From assembly GCF_900217795.1 (NCBI RefSeq), contig NZ_OBMQ01000001.1:301011-365010 (forward strand): a stretch of 64,000 nucleotides of DNA. The letters are read 5' to 3'. Position numbers and translations under genes: made by a program. Below are positions 17,616-25,951 of this stretch, in pieces. The stretch is from Ureibacillus xyleni. Lineage in GTDB: Bacteria > Bacillota > Bacilli > Bacillales_A > Planococcaceae. The stretch's first letter is position 1; the number at the start of each line of letters is the position of its first letter. The notes below the pieces were generated by a model. The model was not told the DNA's origin and searched no databases. It worked only from the letters and a program-made list of their open reading frames with translations.

Positions 17616-18673
17616 CGATTCCTTACCATTTGACAAAAACGGAAAAAGAATCGCAATTATTAGCGAAATTAAATGATTTAACGAAATGGCATATAGAAAA
17701 CTCGCCTGAGTATAAGGCGATGCTTGAAAAAAGTAGTGCAAAAGAAGTAGCAAATTGCTTAGAAGAAGTCCCCCATTTACCTGTACAGCTTTTTAAATTA
17801 ATGGATTTGAAATCTATTCCACAAGAAAATGTCGTAAAAGTGTTAACCTCGAGTGGTACAACAGGCCAACAAGTATCAAAAATATATTTAGATAAAGATA
17901 CGTCAGTGACACAAACAAAAACATTAGTGGAAGTCATGAAACCGATATTAGGGAATAAGCGACTACCTATGATTATTTTAGATACAAAATCTGTATTGAA
18001 AGATCGAAAATCCTTTAGTGCAAGAGGGGCTGGAATTTTAGGTTTTTCAAATTTTGGACGGAAACATTTTTATGCACTGAACGATGATATGACGTTAGAT
18101 GTGGAAGGGTTACAGTCTTATTTAAAAGAGTATGCGGGACAGCGAATTTTGTTATTTGGGTTTACATTTATGATTTGGCAATACATTTATAAAGAGTCAT
18201 TGAAGCAAGAGATAAAGCTTGATTTTGGAGATAGCATTTTAATTCACGGTGGCGGTTGGAAAAAGTTGAAGGATGAAGCAGTGGATACGCAGGAATTTAA
18301 TCAACTTCTTCATCAACAGCTAGGAATTCGTGAAATTCACAATTACTATGGAATGGTTGAACAAGTTGGTTCTATTTTTGTCGAATGTTCACATGGATAT
18401 TTACATACACCGAGCTATGCGGATGTGATTATACGTAATCCGATTACATTTGAACCAGTACCATTTGGTGAACAAGGATTAATTCAAGTGTTAAGCGAAT
18501 TGCCGAAGAGTTATCCAGGTCATTCGTTGTTAACTGAGGATTTAGGAACGATTTTAGGCGAAGATGACTGTTCTTGTGGTTGGAAAGGTAAATATTTTAA
18601 TGTTGCAGGGCGAATTCCGAAGGCAGAGTTGCGCGGTTGTAGTGATACGTTTCAAGGAGGAGGTGTAGGATGA
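17612..18673 (+). CDS. LuxE-like acyl-protein synthetase
   Basis: Member of the LuxE/acyl-protein synthetase branch of adenylating enzymes (353 residues). In the luciferase system LuxE activates a fatty acid as acyl-AMP and passes the acyl group through its own cysteine to LuxC. The adenylate loop is visible as VLTSSGTTGQQVSKI, the family motif as ILIHGGGWKKL, and YYGMVEQVGSIFVEC is the aromatic-rich motif. Cys343 in LRGCSDTF, eleven residues from the end, fits the C-terminal acyl-accepting cysteine of LuxE. The ATG at 17612 has AAGGAG 8 bases upstream. It overlaps both the ligase (ATGA) and the LuxC-like gene (ATGA), so the three are translated as a unit. The locus has no luciferase genes, so its role is not luminescence. 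Confidence 0.82.
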   Translation: MTIPYHLTKTEKESQLLAKLNDLTKWHIENSPEYKAMLEKSSAKEVANCLEEVPHLPVQLFKLMDLKSIPQENVVKVLTSSGTTGQQVSKIYLDKDTSVTQTKTLVEVMKPILGNKRLPMIILDTKSVLKDRKSFSARGAGILGFSNFGRKHFYALNDDMTLDVEGLQSYLKEYAGQRILLFGFTFMIWQYIYKESLKQEIKLDFGDSILIHGGGWKKLKDEAVDTQEFNQLLHQQLGIREIHNYYGMVEQVGSIFVECSHGYLHTPSYADVIIRNPITFEPVPFGEQGLIQVLSELPKSYPGHSLLTEDLGTILGEDDCSCGWKGKYFNVAGRIPKAELRGCSDTFQGGGVG

Positions 18674-19860
18674 AACTTTTTTGGCCACAAAATGGTGAAT
18701 TTGAAGTTGTGCTAAAAAAATTGGGGAATCAACAACTTCTTTCTCCATTTGACGATGAGGTTGTTCGTTTTACACAATCATTATCTAAGCGTTTACTACA
18801 ATATAGACAAATACCTGAAATTGTTGCATTAGGTTTTTGGCTAAGAAAAACAAATGTTCAGTCAATGAAAGAAAATTGGGAAACTGAAAAAAGTGGGAAA
18901 GTGATTAAAGCACGAGGAACAGTATTTCATATTGCACCTTCGAATGTGGATACGATTTTTGTCTATTCATGGATGCTATCACTCCTTGCTGGAAATCGAA
19001 ACATTATTCGAATTTCTAGTAAAGAAAAATCGAATCCTTTGCTAGATGCAATTATATTGGAGTTATCAAGACCTGAATTTGAAAAAATTGCTAATATGAC
19101 CATAATATGTACATACAGTTATGAAGAAAAGGCCACTAAAATATTGAGCAGCATTTGCCATACACGCGTTGTTTGGGGAGGAGACACAACAGTACAGACC
19201 ATTCGTCAAATCCCCTTAGCTTCAATGGCAAACGAACTTGTTTTTCCCGATCGTTTTTCATTAGCTGCTTTTTCATCTGAAGTGGTGTTGACATTAGACG
19301 AAGAAAATCTAGAGCAGCTGCTTGAGCAATTTTATAATGATGTCTTTTGGTTTGACCAAATGGCTTGTTCATCTCCAAGGCTTGTTGTGTGGAGTGGGGA
19401 GAAAATAGCACAAGCAAAGACTCGTTTTTGGAAAGCATTTGAAAGAAAAGTATATGGTAAGCGGTATGAGCTAATGGCTGCAAATCAAGTATTAAAATAT
19501 TCCACAAGCTTGTGGCTATCAGTAAATAAAGAAGTTAGTCAAATTAATAACAAAACATATTTTTCTCGAATTCAACTAACGGATTTTTCTCCTGAGGTGC
19601 GTGAACGACACTGTGGTGGTGGAGTGTTTTTCGAATATCATGTGAATAAATTGATTGACATCGCGTCCATTATTATTGATAAAGACCAAACACTTGCATA
19701 TTTTGGTTATGAAAAAGAAGAGTTGATAGAGCTTGTTCAGAAAATCCCTACAAGGGGACTTGATCGAGTTGTACCTATTGGACAGGCACTCAATTTTGAT
19801 GGTGTATGGGATGGACAAAGCTTTATAAATTCTTTTACGAGGGAAGTAACGATTCTTTAG
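18670..19860 (+). CDS. LuxC-like acyl reductase
   Basis: NADPH-dependent acyl-CoA/acyl-protein reductase family (396 residues) that makes an aldehyde from an activated acyl group. It has the aldehyde dehydrogenase-type cofactor region (RGTVFHIAPSNVDTIF), VWGGDTTVQTIRQIP, and the catalytic cysteine in DQMACSSPRLVVW (Cys233). GRTRGLDRVVP-like wording near the end appears as PTRGLDRVVPIGQAL, a family hallmark. The start overlaps the LuxE-like stop, with GGAGGAGGTG before it. Together with the LuxE-like protein, ligase, ACP and SDR it forms a compact acyl-activation and reduction set next to pseF. The aldehyde or its acceptor is not identified. Confidence 0.83.
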   Translation: MKLFWPQNGEFEVVLKKLGNQQLLSPFDDEVVRFTQSLSKRLLQYRQIPEIVALGFWLRKTNVQSMKENWETEKSGKVIKARGTVFHIAPSNVDTIFVYSWMLSLLAGNRNIIRISSKEKSNPLLDAIILELSRPEFEKIANMTIICTYSYEEKATKILSSICHTRVVWGGDTTVQTIRQIPLASMANELVFPDRFSLAAFSSEVVLTLDEENLEQLLEQFYNDVFWFDQMACSSPRLVVWSGEKIAQAKTRFWKAFERKVYGKRYELMAANQVLKYSTSLWLSVNKEVSQINNKTYFSRIQLTDFSPEVRERHCGGGVFFEYHVNKLIDIASIIIDKDQTLAYFGYEKEELIELVQKIPTRGLDRVVPIGQALNFDGVWDGQSFINSFTREVTIL

Positions 19861-19876
19861 AAGAGGGTTGAAAATA

Positions 19877-20599
19877 ATGAAAACAATTTGTATTATCCAA
19901 GCAAGAATGGGCTCATCCCGCTTGCCTGGGAAGATTTTGAAGCCACTTGGAAATGTTGATGTATTAACATATGATGTCAAACGCTGTAGACAAATTCAAG
20001 GTGGCGATGAAGTAATTGTTGCTACTTCTACGCAATCGCAGGATGATGCGATTGCTGATTGGTGTAAAGAACATCAAGTAAATTATTATCGTGGTTCAGA
20101 AGATGATGTACTTGATAGATACGTCCAATGTGCAAAGCAGTTCAAACCGGATTATGTGATGCGTGTCACGTCGGATTGTCCATTTGTCGATTATGAAATG
20201 GCAAGTGAGATGCTGGCATTAATGGAACGGGAGCGTAAAGATATTGTATTAATTGATGGTGAACTGCCTCGTGGATTAGCGGTAGAGATTATTTCTTATG
20301 AAGCGCTTTTACGTATACATGAAATTGGAAAGGAATCTCGTCATCGCGAGCATGTAACTTATTATGCCTATGAGTTTCCTGAACAATTTGAGTCTGTTAC
20401 ATATAAAGTACAAAAAAATCGCATAGCACCAGAACTTCGCATCACGCTTGATACAGAGGAAGATTATGAACTCATTAAAGCTGTTGCAGAGTACTTCAAA
20501 AATCCTCTGGTATCCAGTAGCGATGTAATTCAATTTTTAAAGGATCACCCTAAAATCGCAAAAATTAATGCACATATTGAACAAAAGCCGGTGATTTAA
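19877..20599 (+). CDS. pseF: Cytidylyltransferase, pseudaminic acid CMP-transferase type (PseF/SpsF)
   Basis: Nucleotidyltransferase of 240 residues that would activate the nonulosonic acid as its CMP derivative. The signature is at the N-terminus: TICIIQARMGSSRLPGKIL, then VIVATSTQSQDDAI, RVTSDCPFVDYEM and HREHVTYYAYEFPE, the pattern of the SpsF/PseF branch. The ATG at 19877 is preferred because GAAGAGGG lies upstream and the fold starts immediately. It follows the LuxC-like gene by 16 bases, and the next gene begins directly after its stop. Bacillus subtilis SpsF belongs to the same family, so CMP-pseudaminic acid versus another CMP-sugar cannot be settled from sequence alone. Confidence 0.82.
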   Translation: MKTICIIQARMGSSRLPGKILKPLGNVDVLTYDVKRCRQIQGGDEVIVATSTQSQDDAIADWCKEHQVNYYRGSEDDVLDRYVQCAKQFKPDYVMRVTSDCPFVDYEMASEMLALMERERKDIVLIDGELPRGLAVEIISYEALLRIHEIGKESRHREHVTYYAYEFPEQFESVTYKVQKNRIAPELRITLDTEEDYELIKAVAEYFKNPLVSSSDVIQFLKDHPKIAKINAHIEQKPVI

Positions 20600-21583
20600 C
20601 TGAAAAAAGTAATTATACGAACAGATGCGTCTACTAAAATTGGTAGTGGTCATGTAATGCGTTGCTTAACTATTGCAAAAAATCTTCAAAAACATGATGT
20701 TAAGGTTACATTTTGGATGGAACAATTAGCTGGAAATTTAATTGATTATGTTCTAGAAGAAGGTTTCGAAGTAATAGGCAAAGTACGAAAAGCTGATTTA
20801 TTTGTAATTGACCATTACAAGATTGGGAAGCAGTGGGAAAAAGAGCTTCGTAATTATACGAATAAAATCGCAGTTATTGATGATTTAGCTAATCGCTCTC
20901 ATGATTGTGACTTAATTTTGGATCAAAATGTTATTCCAAATTATTCGACTCGTTATAATGATTTAATTCCTGCACATTGTATTCAATTGCTAGGTACCAA
21001 ATATTTAATTATGCGGGATGAATTTATTGAGGCGCGGATGCATCTGCGTCAGTGCAACAATAAAGTAAATCGTTTACTAATTTTTATGGGTGGAACCGAT
21101 CCTACAAATGAAACTATGAAGATTTTAAAGGCTTTGAGTTATTTTTCAGATAGTTTTGGTCATATTGATGTCGTTGTTGGAAATGGTAATGTTTCTAAAG
21201 AAGAGATCAAACAAATTTGTTTGAAGCAAGGGTATTCCTATCATTGCCAGATCAATTATATGGCGCAATTGATGCAACGCGCTGATTTTTCAATTGGTGC
21301 AGGGGGTTCAACTACATGGGAGCGATGCTATGTAGGACTTCCTTCTTCAAGTACTATTGTTGCTGAAAACCAATCAATAACTACCCAATATGCAGCAGAA
21401 TTAGGTGCAGTTGTGAATTTGGGGTGGCATGAAAATGTAACTACACAAACCTATGTAGACCTATTGTTGAGACTAGAAAATAATGAAATTGATTTGAATC
21501 AATTAAGTAGAGTTGGACTAAACTTAACTGAAAATACCTCTCCAAACCCATGGATAAACGAAATAATGGAGTTGTTAACATGA
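20600..21583 (+). CDS. pseG: UDP-2,4-diacetamido-trideoxy-altropyranose hydrolase, with apparent CTG start
   Basis: PseG removes UDP from the diacetamido-trideoxyhexose, giving the sugar that PseI condenses with phosphoenolpyruvate. The catalytic N-terminal loop reads VIIRTDASTKIGSGHVMRC; His18 is the expected catalytic base. Later motifs are LLIFMGGTDPTN and GAGGSTTWERCYVGLP. The reading frame is closed by TAA immediately upstream (20597-20599, also the pseF stop), and the only codon that can precede the essential loop near a ribosome-site-like GGTGA is CTG at 20600. The first ATG at 20657 would delete strand 1 and the catalytic histidine. A non-canonical start, or a recent change from TTG/GTG, is therefore inferred. 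327 residues from the CTG; the stop overlaps pseI. Confidence 0.85.
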   Translation: MKKVIIRTDASTKIGSGHVMRCLTIAKNLQKHDVKVTFWMEQLAGNLIDYVLEEGFEVIGKVRKADLFVIDHYKIGKQWEKELRNYTNKIAVIDDLANRSHDCDLILDQNVIPNYSTRYNDLIPAHCIQLLGTKYLIMRDEFIEARMHLRQCNNKVNRLLIFMGGTDPTNETMKILKALSYFSDSFGHIDVVVGNGNVSKEEIKQICLKQGYSYHCQINYMAQLMQRADFSIGAGGSTTWERCYVGLPSSSTIVAENQSITTQYAAELGAVVNLGWHENVTTQTYVDLLLRLENNEIDLNQLSRVGLNLTENTSPNPWINEIMELLT

Positions 21584-22626
21584 TCAAAATTGGACATAAA
21601 GAAATTGGCAAACATACAAAGCCTTTTATTATTGCAGAAATGTCAGGAAATCATAACCAATCATTGGAACGTGCTCTTCGTTTAGTAGATATAGCAGCTG
21701 AAACAGGTGTAGATGCACTTAAGCTCCAAACGTATACTCCTGATACCATTACATTAGATGTACATACAGGTGAATTTTTCATTTCAAATGATACGAATCT
21801 TTGGAAAGGACAATCTTTATATAACTTGTATAAAGAAGCATATACACCATGGGAATGGCATGAAGCAATTTTTAATCGTGCAAAACAACATGGTATTCTT
21901 GCCTTTAGCTCGCCATTTGATGAAACAGCAGTTGATTTTTTAGAGACGTTAAATGTACCTGCCTATAAAATCGCTTCTTTTGAAAATGTATCAATACCTT
22001 TAATTCGAAAAGTTGCTCGCACCGGAAAACCGATCATTATTTCAACTGGAATGGCAACCGCAGCAGAACTCGACGAGGCAGTTCACGCAGCTCGCGCGGA
22101 AGGAAACGACCAACTTATTCTATTAAAATGCACAAGTACTTATCCAGCAAAGCCTACTAATTCGAATTTAGCGACAATTCCACATATGCGTGAGCTGTTT
22201 GGAACTGAGATTGGTTTGTCTGATCATACAATGGGTGTGGGAGTATCAGTAGCTGCTGTAACACTTGGTGCAACGGTGATTGAAAAGCATTTTACTACAT
22301 CACGTGATGAAGGTGGCGTTGATTCAGCATTTTCCATGGAACCACATGAGTTAAAAATGCTTGTTGAGGAAACAGAGCGCGCTTGGCAAAGTATAGGTCG
22401 AGTGAAATATGGACCAACTGAGGCAGAAGTGGCTTCGTTAGAACATAGACGTTCAATTTATGTAGCACAGAATTTAAAAGCTGGAGATGTTTTGACGAAA
22501 GAGAATATTCGAGATGTCCGTCCAGGTTTAGGGTTGCCAACAAAATATTATGATTTAGTGTTAGGGAAAACAATAAAAAAAGATGCAGAAAAAGGAACAC
22601 CGCTTAGTTGGGAGTTATTATTATGA
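21580..22626 (+). CDS. pseI: Pseudaminic acid synthase (NeuB family)
   Basis: Condenses the 6-deoxy-AltdiNAc sugar with phosphoenolpyruvate to give the nine-carbon acid. TIM-barrel NeuB domain: FIIAEMSGNHNQSLERAL, DALKLQTYTPDTIT, AFSSPFDETAVDFL, LKCTSTYPAKP, GLSDHTMGVGV and IEKHFTTSRDEGGVDSAFS; the C-terminus has the antifreeze-like SAF domain (RRSIYVAQNLKAGDVL, RPGLGLPTKYYD). The ending pattern favours PseI over sialic or legionaminic acid synthases, and its PseG/PseC/PseH-type neighbours agree. The ATG at 21580 overlaps the pseG stop and follows GGAG. 348 residues. Its last 7 codons are part of a 21-bp direct repeat that recurs after the next gene. Confidence 0.9.
   Translation: MIKIGHKEIGKHTKPFIIAEMSGNHNQSLERALRLVDIAAETGVDALKLQTYTPDTITLDVHTGEFFISNDTNLWKGQSLYNLYKEAYTPWEWHEAIFNRAKQHGILAFSSPFDETAVDFLETLNVPAYKIASFENVSIPLIRKVARTGKPIIISTGMATAAELDEAVHAARAEGNDQLILLKCTSTYPAKPTNSNLATIPHMRELFGTEIGLSDHTMGVGVSVAAVTLGATVIEKHFTTSRDEGGVDSAFSMEPHELKMLVEETERAWQSIGRVKYGPTEAEVASLEHRRSIYVAQNLKAGDVLTKENIRDVRPGLGLPTKYYDLVLGKTIKKDAEKGTPLSWELLL
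22604..22624 (+). repeat. 21-bp direct repeat, copy 1 (end of pseI)
   Basis: The segment begins TTAGTTGGGAGTTATTATTA and covers the last codons of pseI and the ribosome site of the following gene. An identical copy lies at 23780-23800, so the CgeB-like gene is exactly bracketed. Confidence 0.85.
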
Positions 22627-23783
22627 GAATTGTAATTTATAAAGGACAATTCCAATACGATGTTGTAAATGATTTTGGGATTGCCATTGGTGAAGTGCTA
22701 ACAAGATTAGGCCATGAAGTTATTTTTATAAATTTGAATAGTCGCAATATAGTGAACGAATTAACTGACACATTCAATCAACCTATTGACTTTGTTTTGT
22801 CATTTAATGGGATTGGTCATGATTTAAAGATAAAAGGTGAATCTTTATATGATTATTTAAAAACTCCGATTGTAATGTGGCTAGTAGATCACCCAATTCA
22901 CTTGTACGAGCGAGTTACCGAGTCTATTAAGTATAAAATTGTTATTTGTATAGATGAAACACATGTAGATTATATTGAACAAAATATTCAAAAAGAAATT
23001 ATTACTTCCTTTATACCACATGCCGCAAAAAAAGAAGAATTTCAACCTAATATTCAAAAAAAATATAATGTTGTTTTTGCAGGGCATATAGCTACTACCG
23101 ATGAATACGAGGAAACATTAAATCAAGTCGAAAGCTATATCCCTAATATTCGGGATAAAGTTAAGATAAAGTTAAAAGAACAGGGGAACATTGATTTACG
23201 TCTAATAATGAATGATTTTTATCAAGAACAGCCTCATTTAAAACAAGTACTAAATGAAGTGGGCGTTATGTATGTTTTAGATCGTTATATTCGAGCGATA
23301 AAACGAGAAAATATTATTGCTGAATTACTGAATGGAGATATAAATATTGACTTCTTTGGTATTATTCCCGAAAATCATCCATTCCTATCAATCAGTAATT
23401 TTAAATATCATGGTTCTGTTCCATTCGAAGAGATGAACAAAATATTTAACCAGTCTAAATTGGTACTTAACGTTTTACCCAATTTCCCTAACGGCGGTCA
23501 TGAACGAATATTTACAAGTATGATGCAAGGTGCATTACCTATAACGGATTCTAATTCATATATAAAACAACATTTAGAGCAAGTTCTAAGTTATGAATAT
23601 GCTGAAGTTTCAAATGTCAGTAAAGTAATTTTGGAATTACTTACAAATGAAGATGAATTAATAAAACGTATAAAATTCAATCATCAAATTGCTTACGAAA
23701 ATCATAGTTGGGAAAATCGTGTAGAAGAATTGTTATATGTAGTGGAAGTTGCCAAAAATCACCTTTATTCGAATGGTATTTAG
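22623..23783 (+). CDS. CgeB-like glycosyltransferase
   Basis: GT-B fold protein of 386 residues resembling the CgeB/Glyco_trans_1_2 group. Visible features: IVIYKGQFQYDVVNDFGIAI at the start, MWLVDHPIHLYERV, the linker NVVFAGHIATT, and the donor-side helix region ISNFKYHGSVPFEEM then VLNVLPNFPNGGHERIF, GALPITDSN. The C-terminal SWENRVEELLYVVE is the usual closing helix. The ATG at 22623 overlaps the pseI stop. The gene is flanked by 21-bp direct repeats and is AT-richer than pseI and pseC, consistent with insertion as a cassette into an existing pseI-peptidase junction. It may transfer the nonulosonic acid or extend it. Alternatively it could be a second flagellin glycosyltransferase beside Maf. 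Confidence 0.75.
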   Translation: MRIVIYKGQFQYDVVNDFGIAIGEVLTRLGHEVIFINLNSRNIVNELTDTFNQPIDFVLSFNGIGHDLKIKGESLYDYLKTPIVMWLVDHPIHLYERVTESIKYKIVICIDETHVDYIEQNIQKEIITSFIPHAAKKEEFQPNIQKKYNVVFAGHIATTDEYEETLNQVESYIPNIRDKVKIKLKEQGNIDLRLIMNDFYQEQPHLKQVLNEVGVMYVLDRYIRAIKRENIIAELLNGDINIDFFGIIPENHPFLSISNFKYHGSVPFEEMNKIFNQSKLVLNVLPNFPNGGHERIFTSMMQGALPITDSNSYIKQHLEQVLSYEYAEVSNVSKVILELLTNEDELIKRIKFNHQIAYENHSWENRVEELLYVVEVAKNHLYSNGI

Positions 23784-23800
23784 TTGGGAGTTATTATTAT
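23780..23800 (+). repeat. 21-bp direct repeat, copy 2 (before the DUF4910 gene)
   Basis: Exact copy of 22604-22624. It provides the GGGAG ribosome site for the following ATG at 23802. Distance between copies is 1176 bases. Confidence 0.85.
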
Positions 23801-23801
23801 A

Positions 23802-25142
23802 ATGAATGAATTACATCAAATGAACGAATTGTTTGATGAACTGTTTCCCATTATGCGTAGTATTACTGGGGAAGGTGTTCGTGAAACAATTCGAATTTTG
23901 CAAAACTATATGCCCCTCGAAATGGAGGGAATTCCAACTGGTACCGAAGTATTTGATTGGGAAATTCCAAAAGAATGGGTTATTCGTGAAGCGTGGATTA
24001 AGGATGAGCAAGGGAACGAAATTATTAATATAAACAACTTAAATTTACATGTTATTAATTATTCTGAACCAATTGATCAATGGCTCTCTTTAGAAGAATT
24101 AAAACAACACGTTCACACAATCCCTCACTTGCCTGATGCGGTACCTTATGTTATTTCATATTACAAAGAACGTTGGGGTTTTTGTATGTCTCAGAGTCAA
24201 CTCGATTCATTATCTGAAGGAACGTATCACGTATTTATTGATAGTGAAAAAATCAATGGCGAGTTGAATTATGCTCATGCAATTTTACCTGGTAAATCAA
24301 AAAAAGAAGTATTAATTAGTACATATATTTGTCATCCATCGATGGCGAATAACGAGCTGAGTGGACCTATTGTTGCTGCTTTTTTATATAACCGTATTAA
24401 GAAATGGGAAAATCGAGAATTAACGTATCGTTTTGTTTTTGTTCCTGAAACGATTGGATCTATTTCTTATCTGTGGAAGTATGGTCAGCATCTGAAAGAA
24501 CATTTGTATTCGGGAGCTGTTTTAACTTGCCTGGGAGGAATAGAGCATCGTTTAAGTTATAAGATGGCACGAAATAATGCCGCTCCTCTTAACCAGTTAG
24601 TAACATACTTAAATGAACGAGAGAACTATGCTATGCCTGTTCGACCATTTACTCCTCTATACGGTTCAGATGAACGTCAATATTGTTCACCGGGTTTTAA
24701 TTTACCTGTTGGACAGTTTTCTAAAATGGTTTATGGGGCATACCCAGGTTATCATAATTCTCTTGATACAAAAGAAGCTATGTCCATTGAATCGTTATTG
24801 GAAAGTTTGAACGAAATTGAGCAGTTATTGAAACTACAAGAATTAGATGGCTATTATATTAATTTAAAGCCATTTGGTGAGCCAAAGCTTGGGAAATATG
24901 ATCTTTACCCAGATATTAATACTCCAACGATATGGGGGCGTTCAAGTAATAAAAAAATCGACGGTCGCCAACAATTAAATCAAATATTAACGATTTTAAA
25001 TTATTCAGATGGAAGGCATCGTTTAGCAGACCTAGCGAAAACTTTAAATTACTCGTTAGAAGATTATGAAATATCCTTAGAGGCTTTAAAAGAACATCAA
25101 TTAATAGAAGGTCCTTTCTATGAAGAAAGAGAGTTGTTTTAA
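23802..25142 (+). CDS. DUF4910/DUF2172 peptidase-like protein with C-terminal winged helix
   Basis: Zinc-peptidase-like protein (446 residues) of a family repeatedly found in surface-sugar clusters. An N-terminal MRSITGEGVRET helix is followed by a beta domain (MEGIPTGTEVFDWEIPKEW), then the M28-like core with STYICHPSMANNELSGP (residues approx. 175-192), FVPETIGSISYL, YGSDERQYCSPGFNLPV and YPGYHNSLDTKE, which hold the probable metal ligands His, Glu, Asp and His. The last approx. 60 residues (DGRHRLADLAKTLNYSLEDY) look like a winged helix. ATG at 23802 behind GGGAG. Whether it cleaves peptides or amides is unknown; deacylation of an amino-sugar intermediate is one possibility. Confidence 0.75.
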   Translation: MNELHQMNELFDELFPIMRSITGEGVRETIRILQNYMPLEMEGIPTGTEVFDWEIPKEWVIREAWIKDEQGNEIININNLNLHVINYSEPIDQWLSLEELKQHVHTIPHLPDAVPYVISYYKERWGFCMSQSQLDSLSEGTYHVFIDSEKINGELNYAHAILPGKSKKEVLISTYICHPSMANNELSGPIVAAFLYNRIKKWENRELTYRFVFVPETIGSISYLWKYGQHLKEHLYSGAVLTCLGGIEHRLSYKMARNNAAPLNQLVTYLNERENYAMPVRPFTPLYGSDERQYCSPGFNLPVGQFSKMVYGAYPGYHNSLDTKEAMSIESLLESLNEIEQLLKLQELDGYYINLKPFGEPKLGKYDLYPDINTPTIWGRSSNKKIDGRQQLNQILTILNYSDGRHRLADLAKTLNYSLEDYEISLEALKEHQLIEGPFYEERELF

Positions 25143-25949
25143 ATGAGAGTTTTATTATTAACGGGATCACATCCGAGACATTTGTATTTGGTCAATAAAC
25201 TAATGGAGTTAGATATTGTAGCGGCACATGTAATGGAAGTTCGAGAGTCCTTTGTTCCTAATCCTCCTGAACATCTTGAAGAAATAGACCGAGAAAATTT
25301 TATTCGTCATTTTGCTGATCGGGATGAGGCAGAAAATCGCCATTTCGAAGGACACACTGAAGTACTAGGTCAAGTACCGACTTTAAAAGTTTCATTACAG
25401 GAGTTAAACAGTGAAGAGACTATAAAATGGGTTTGTAATCAAACTTTTGATATAGCTATTAGTTACGGTGTGCATAAATTAAGTAATGAGTTATTAAACG
25501 TATTAGGAAAGCACGCTTGGAATGTTCATGGTGGATTATCACCCTGGTATAAAGGCAATACGACTTTATTCTGGCCTTTCTTCATGTTACGACCAAATTG
25601 GGCAGGTATGACGGTACACCGACTTTCATCAAGACTGGATGCAGGGGATATTGTGCATCATTCTCTCCCGCTGCTTGAATATGGAGATGGCTTACATGAT
25701 GTTGCATGTAAAGCTGTAAAACAAGTTGCTAGTGATTTAGGTGAAATATTAACAACCCTTCCGCTAGAGGACATCCAATATACACCTCAAAAAGGAAATG
25801 GGAAGCTATGGGTTGGTAGTGATTGGATGCCACAACATTTACGATTTGTCTACAATACGTACAATAATGATATAGTGGATTACTATTTAGATGGCAAGCT
25901 GCCCCAAATTGAACCGACAATTATTTCTGCTTTTCAGAAAGGGGAGTAA
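25143..25949 (+). CDS. Formyltransferase-family protein (methionyl-tRNA formyltransferase-like fold)
   Basis: 268-residue protein with the 10-formyl-tetrahydrofolate transferase fold. ISYGVHKLSNELL, the catalytic Asn-His region AWNVHGGLSPWYKG, and the Asp loop SRLDAGDIVHHSLP are all present. The gene is too short and too divergent for fmt (no C-terminal tRNA-binding domain) and lies inside the nonulosonic-acid operon, so N-formylation of an amino sugar is the likely role. Starts directly at the stop of the DUF4910 gene (TAAATG). Alternatively it may transfer a different one-carbon group. The PseC gene follows after 2 bases. Confidence 0.78.
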   Translation: MRVLLLTGSHPRHLYLVNKLMELDIVAAHVMEVRESFVPNPPEHLEEIDRENFIRHFADRDEAENRHFEGHTEVLGQVPTLKVSLQELNSEETIKWVCNQTFDIAISYGVHKLSNELLNVLGKHAWNVHGGLSPWYKGNTTLFWPFFMLRPNWAGMTVHRLSSRLDAGDIVHHSLPLLEYGDGLHDVACKAVKQVASDLGEILTTLPLEDIQYTPQKGNGKLWVGSDWMPQHLRFVYNTYNNDIVDYYLDGKLPQIEPTIISAFQKGE

Positions 25950-25951
25950 GT

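Noticed and set aside
16281-19860. Luminescence (lux) operon
   Set aside because: No luxA, luxB or luxD homologue is present; the LuxC/LuxE-like genes are embedded in a sugar pathway.
19136-19980. Minus-strand open frames opposite the LuxC-like gene and pseF
   Set aside because: Antisense shadows of well-conserved coding regions.
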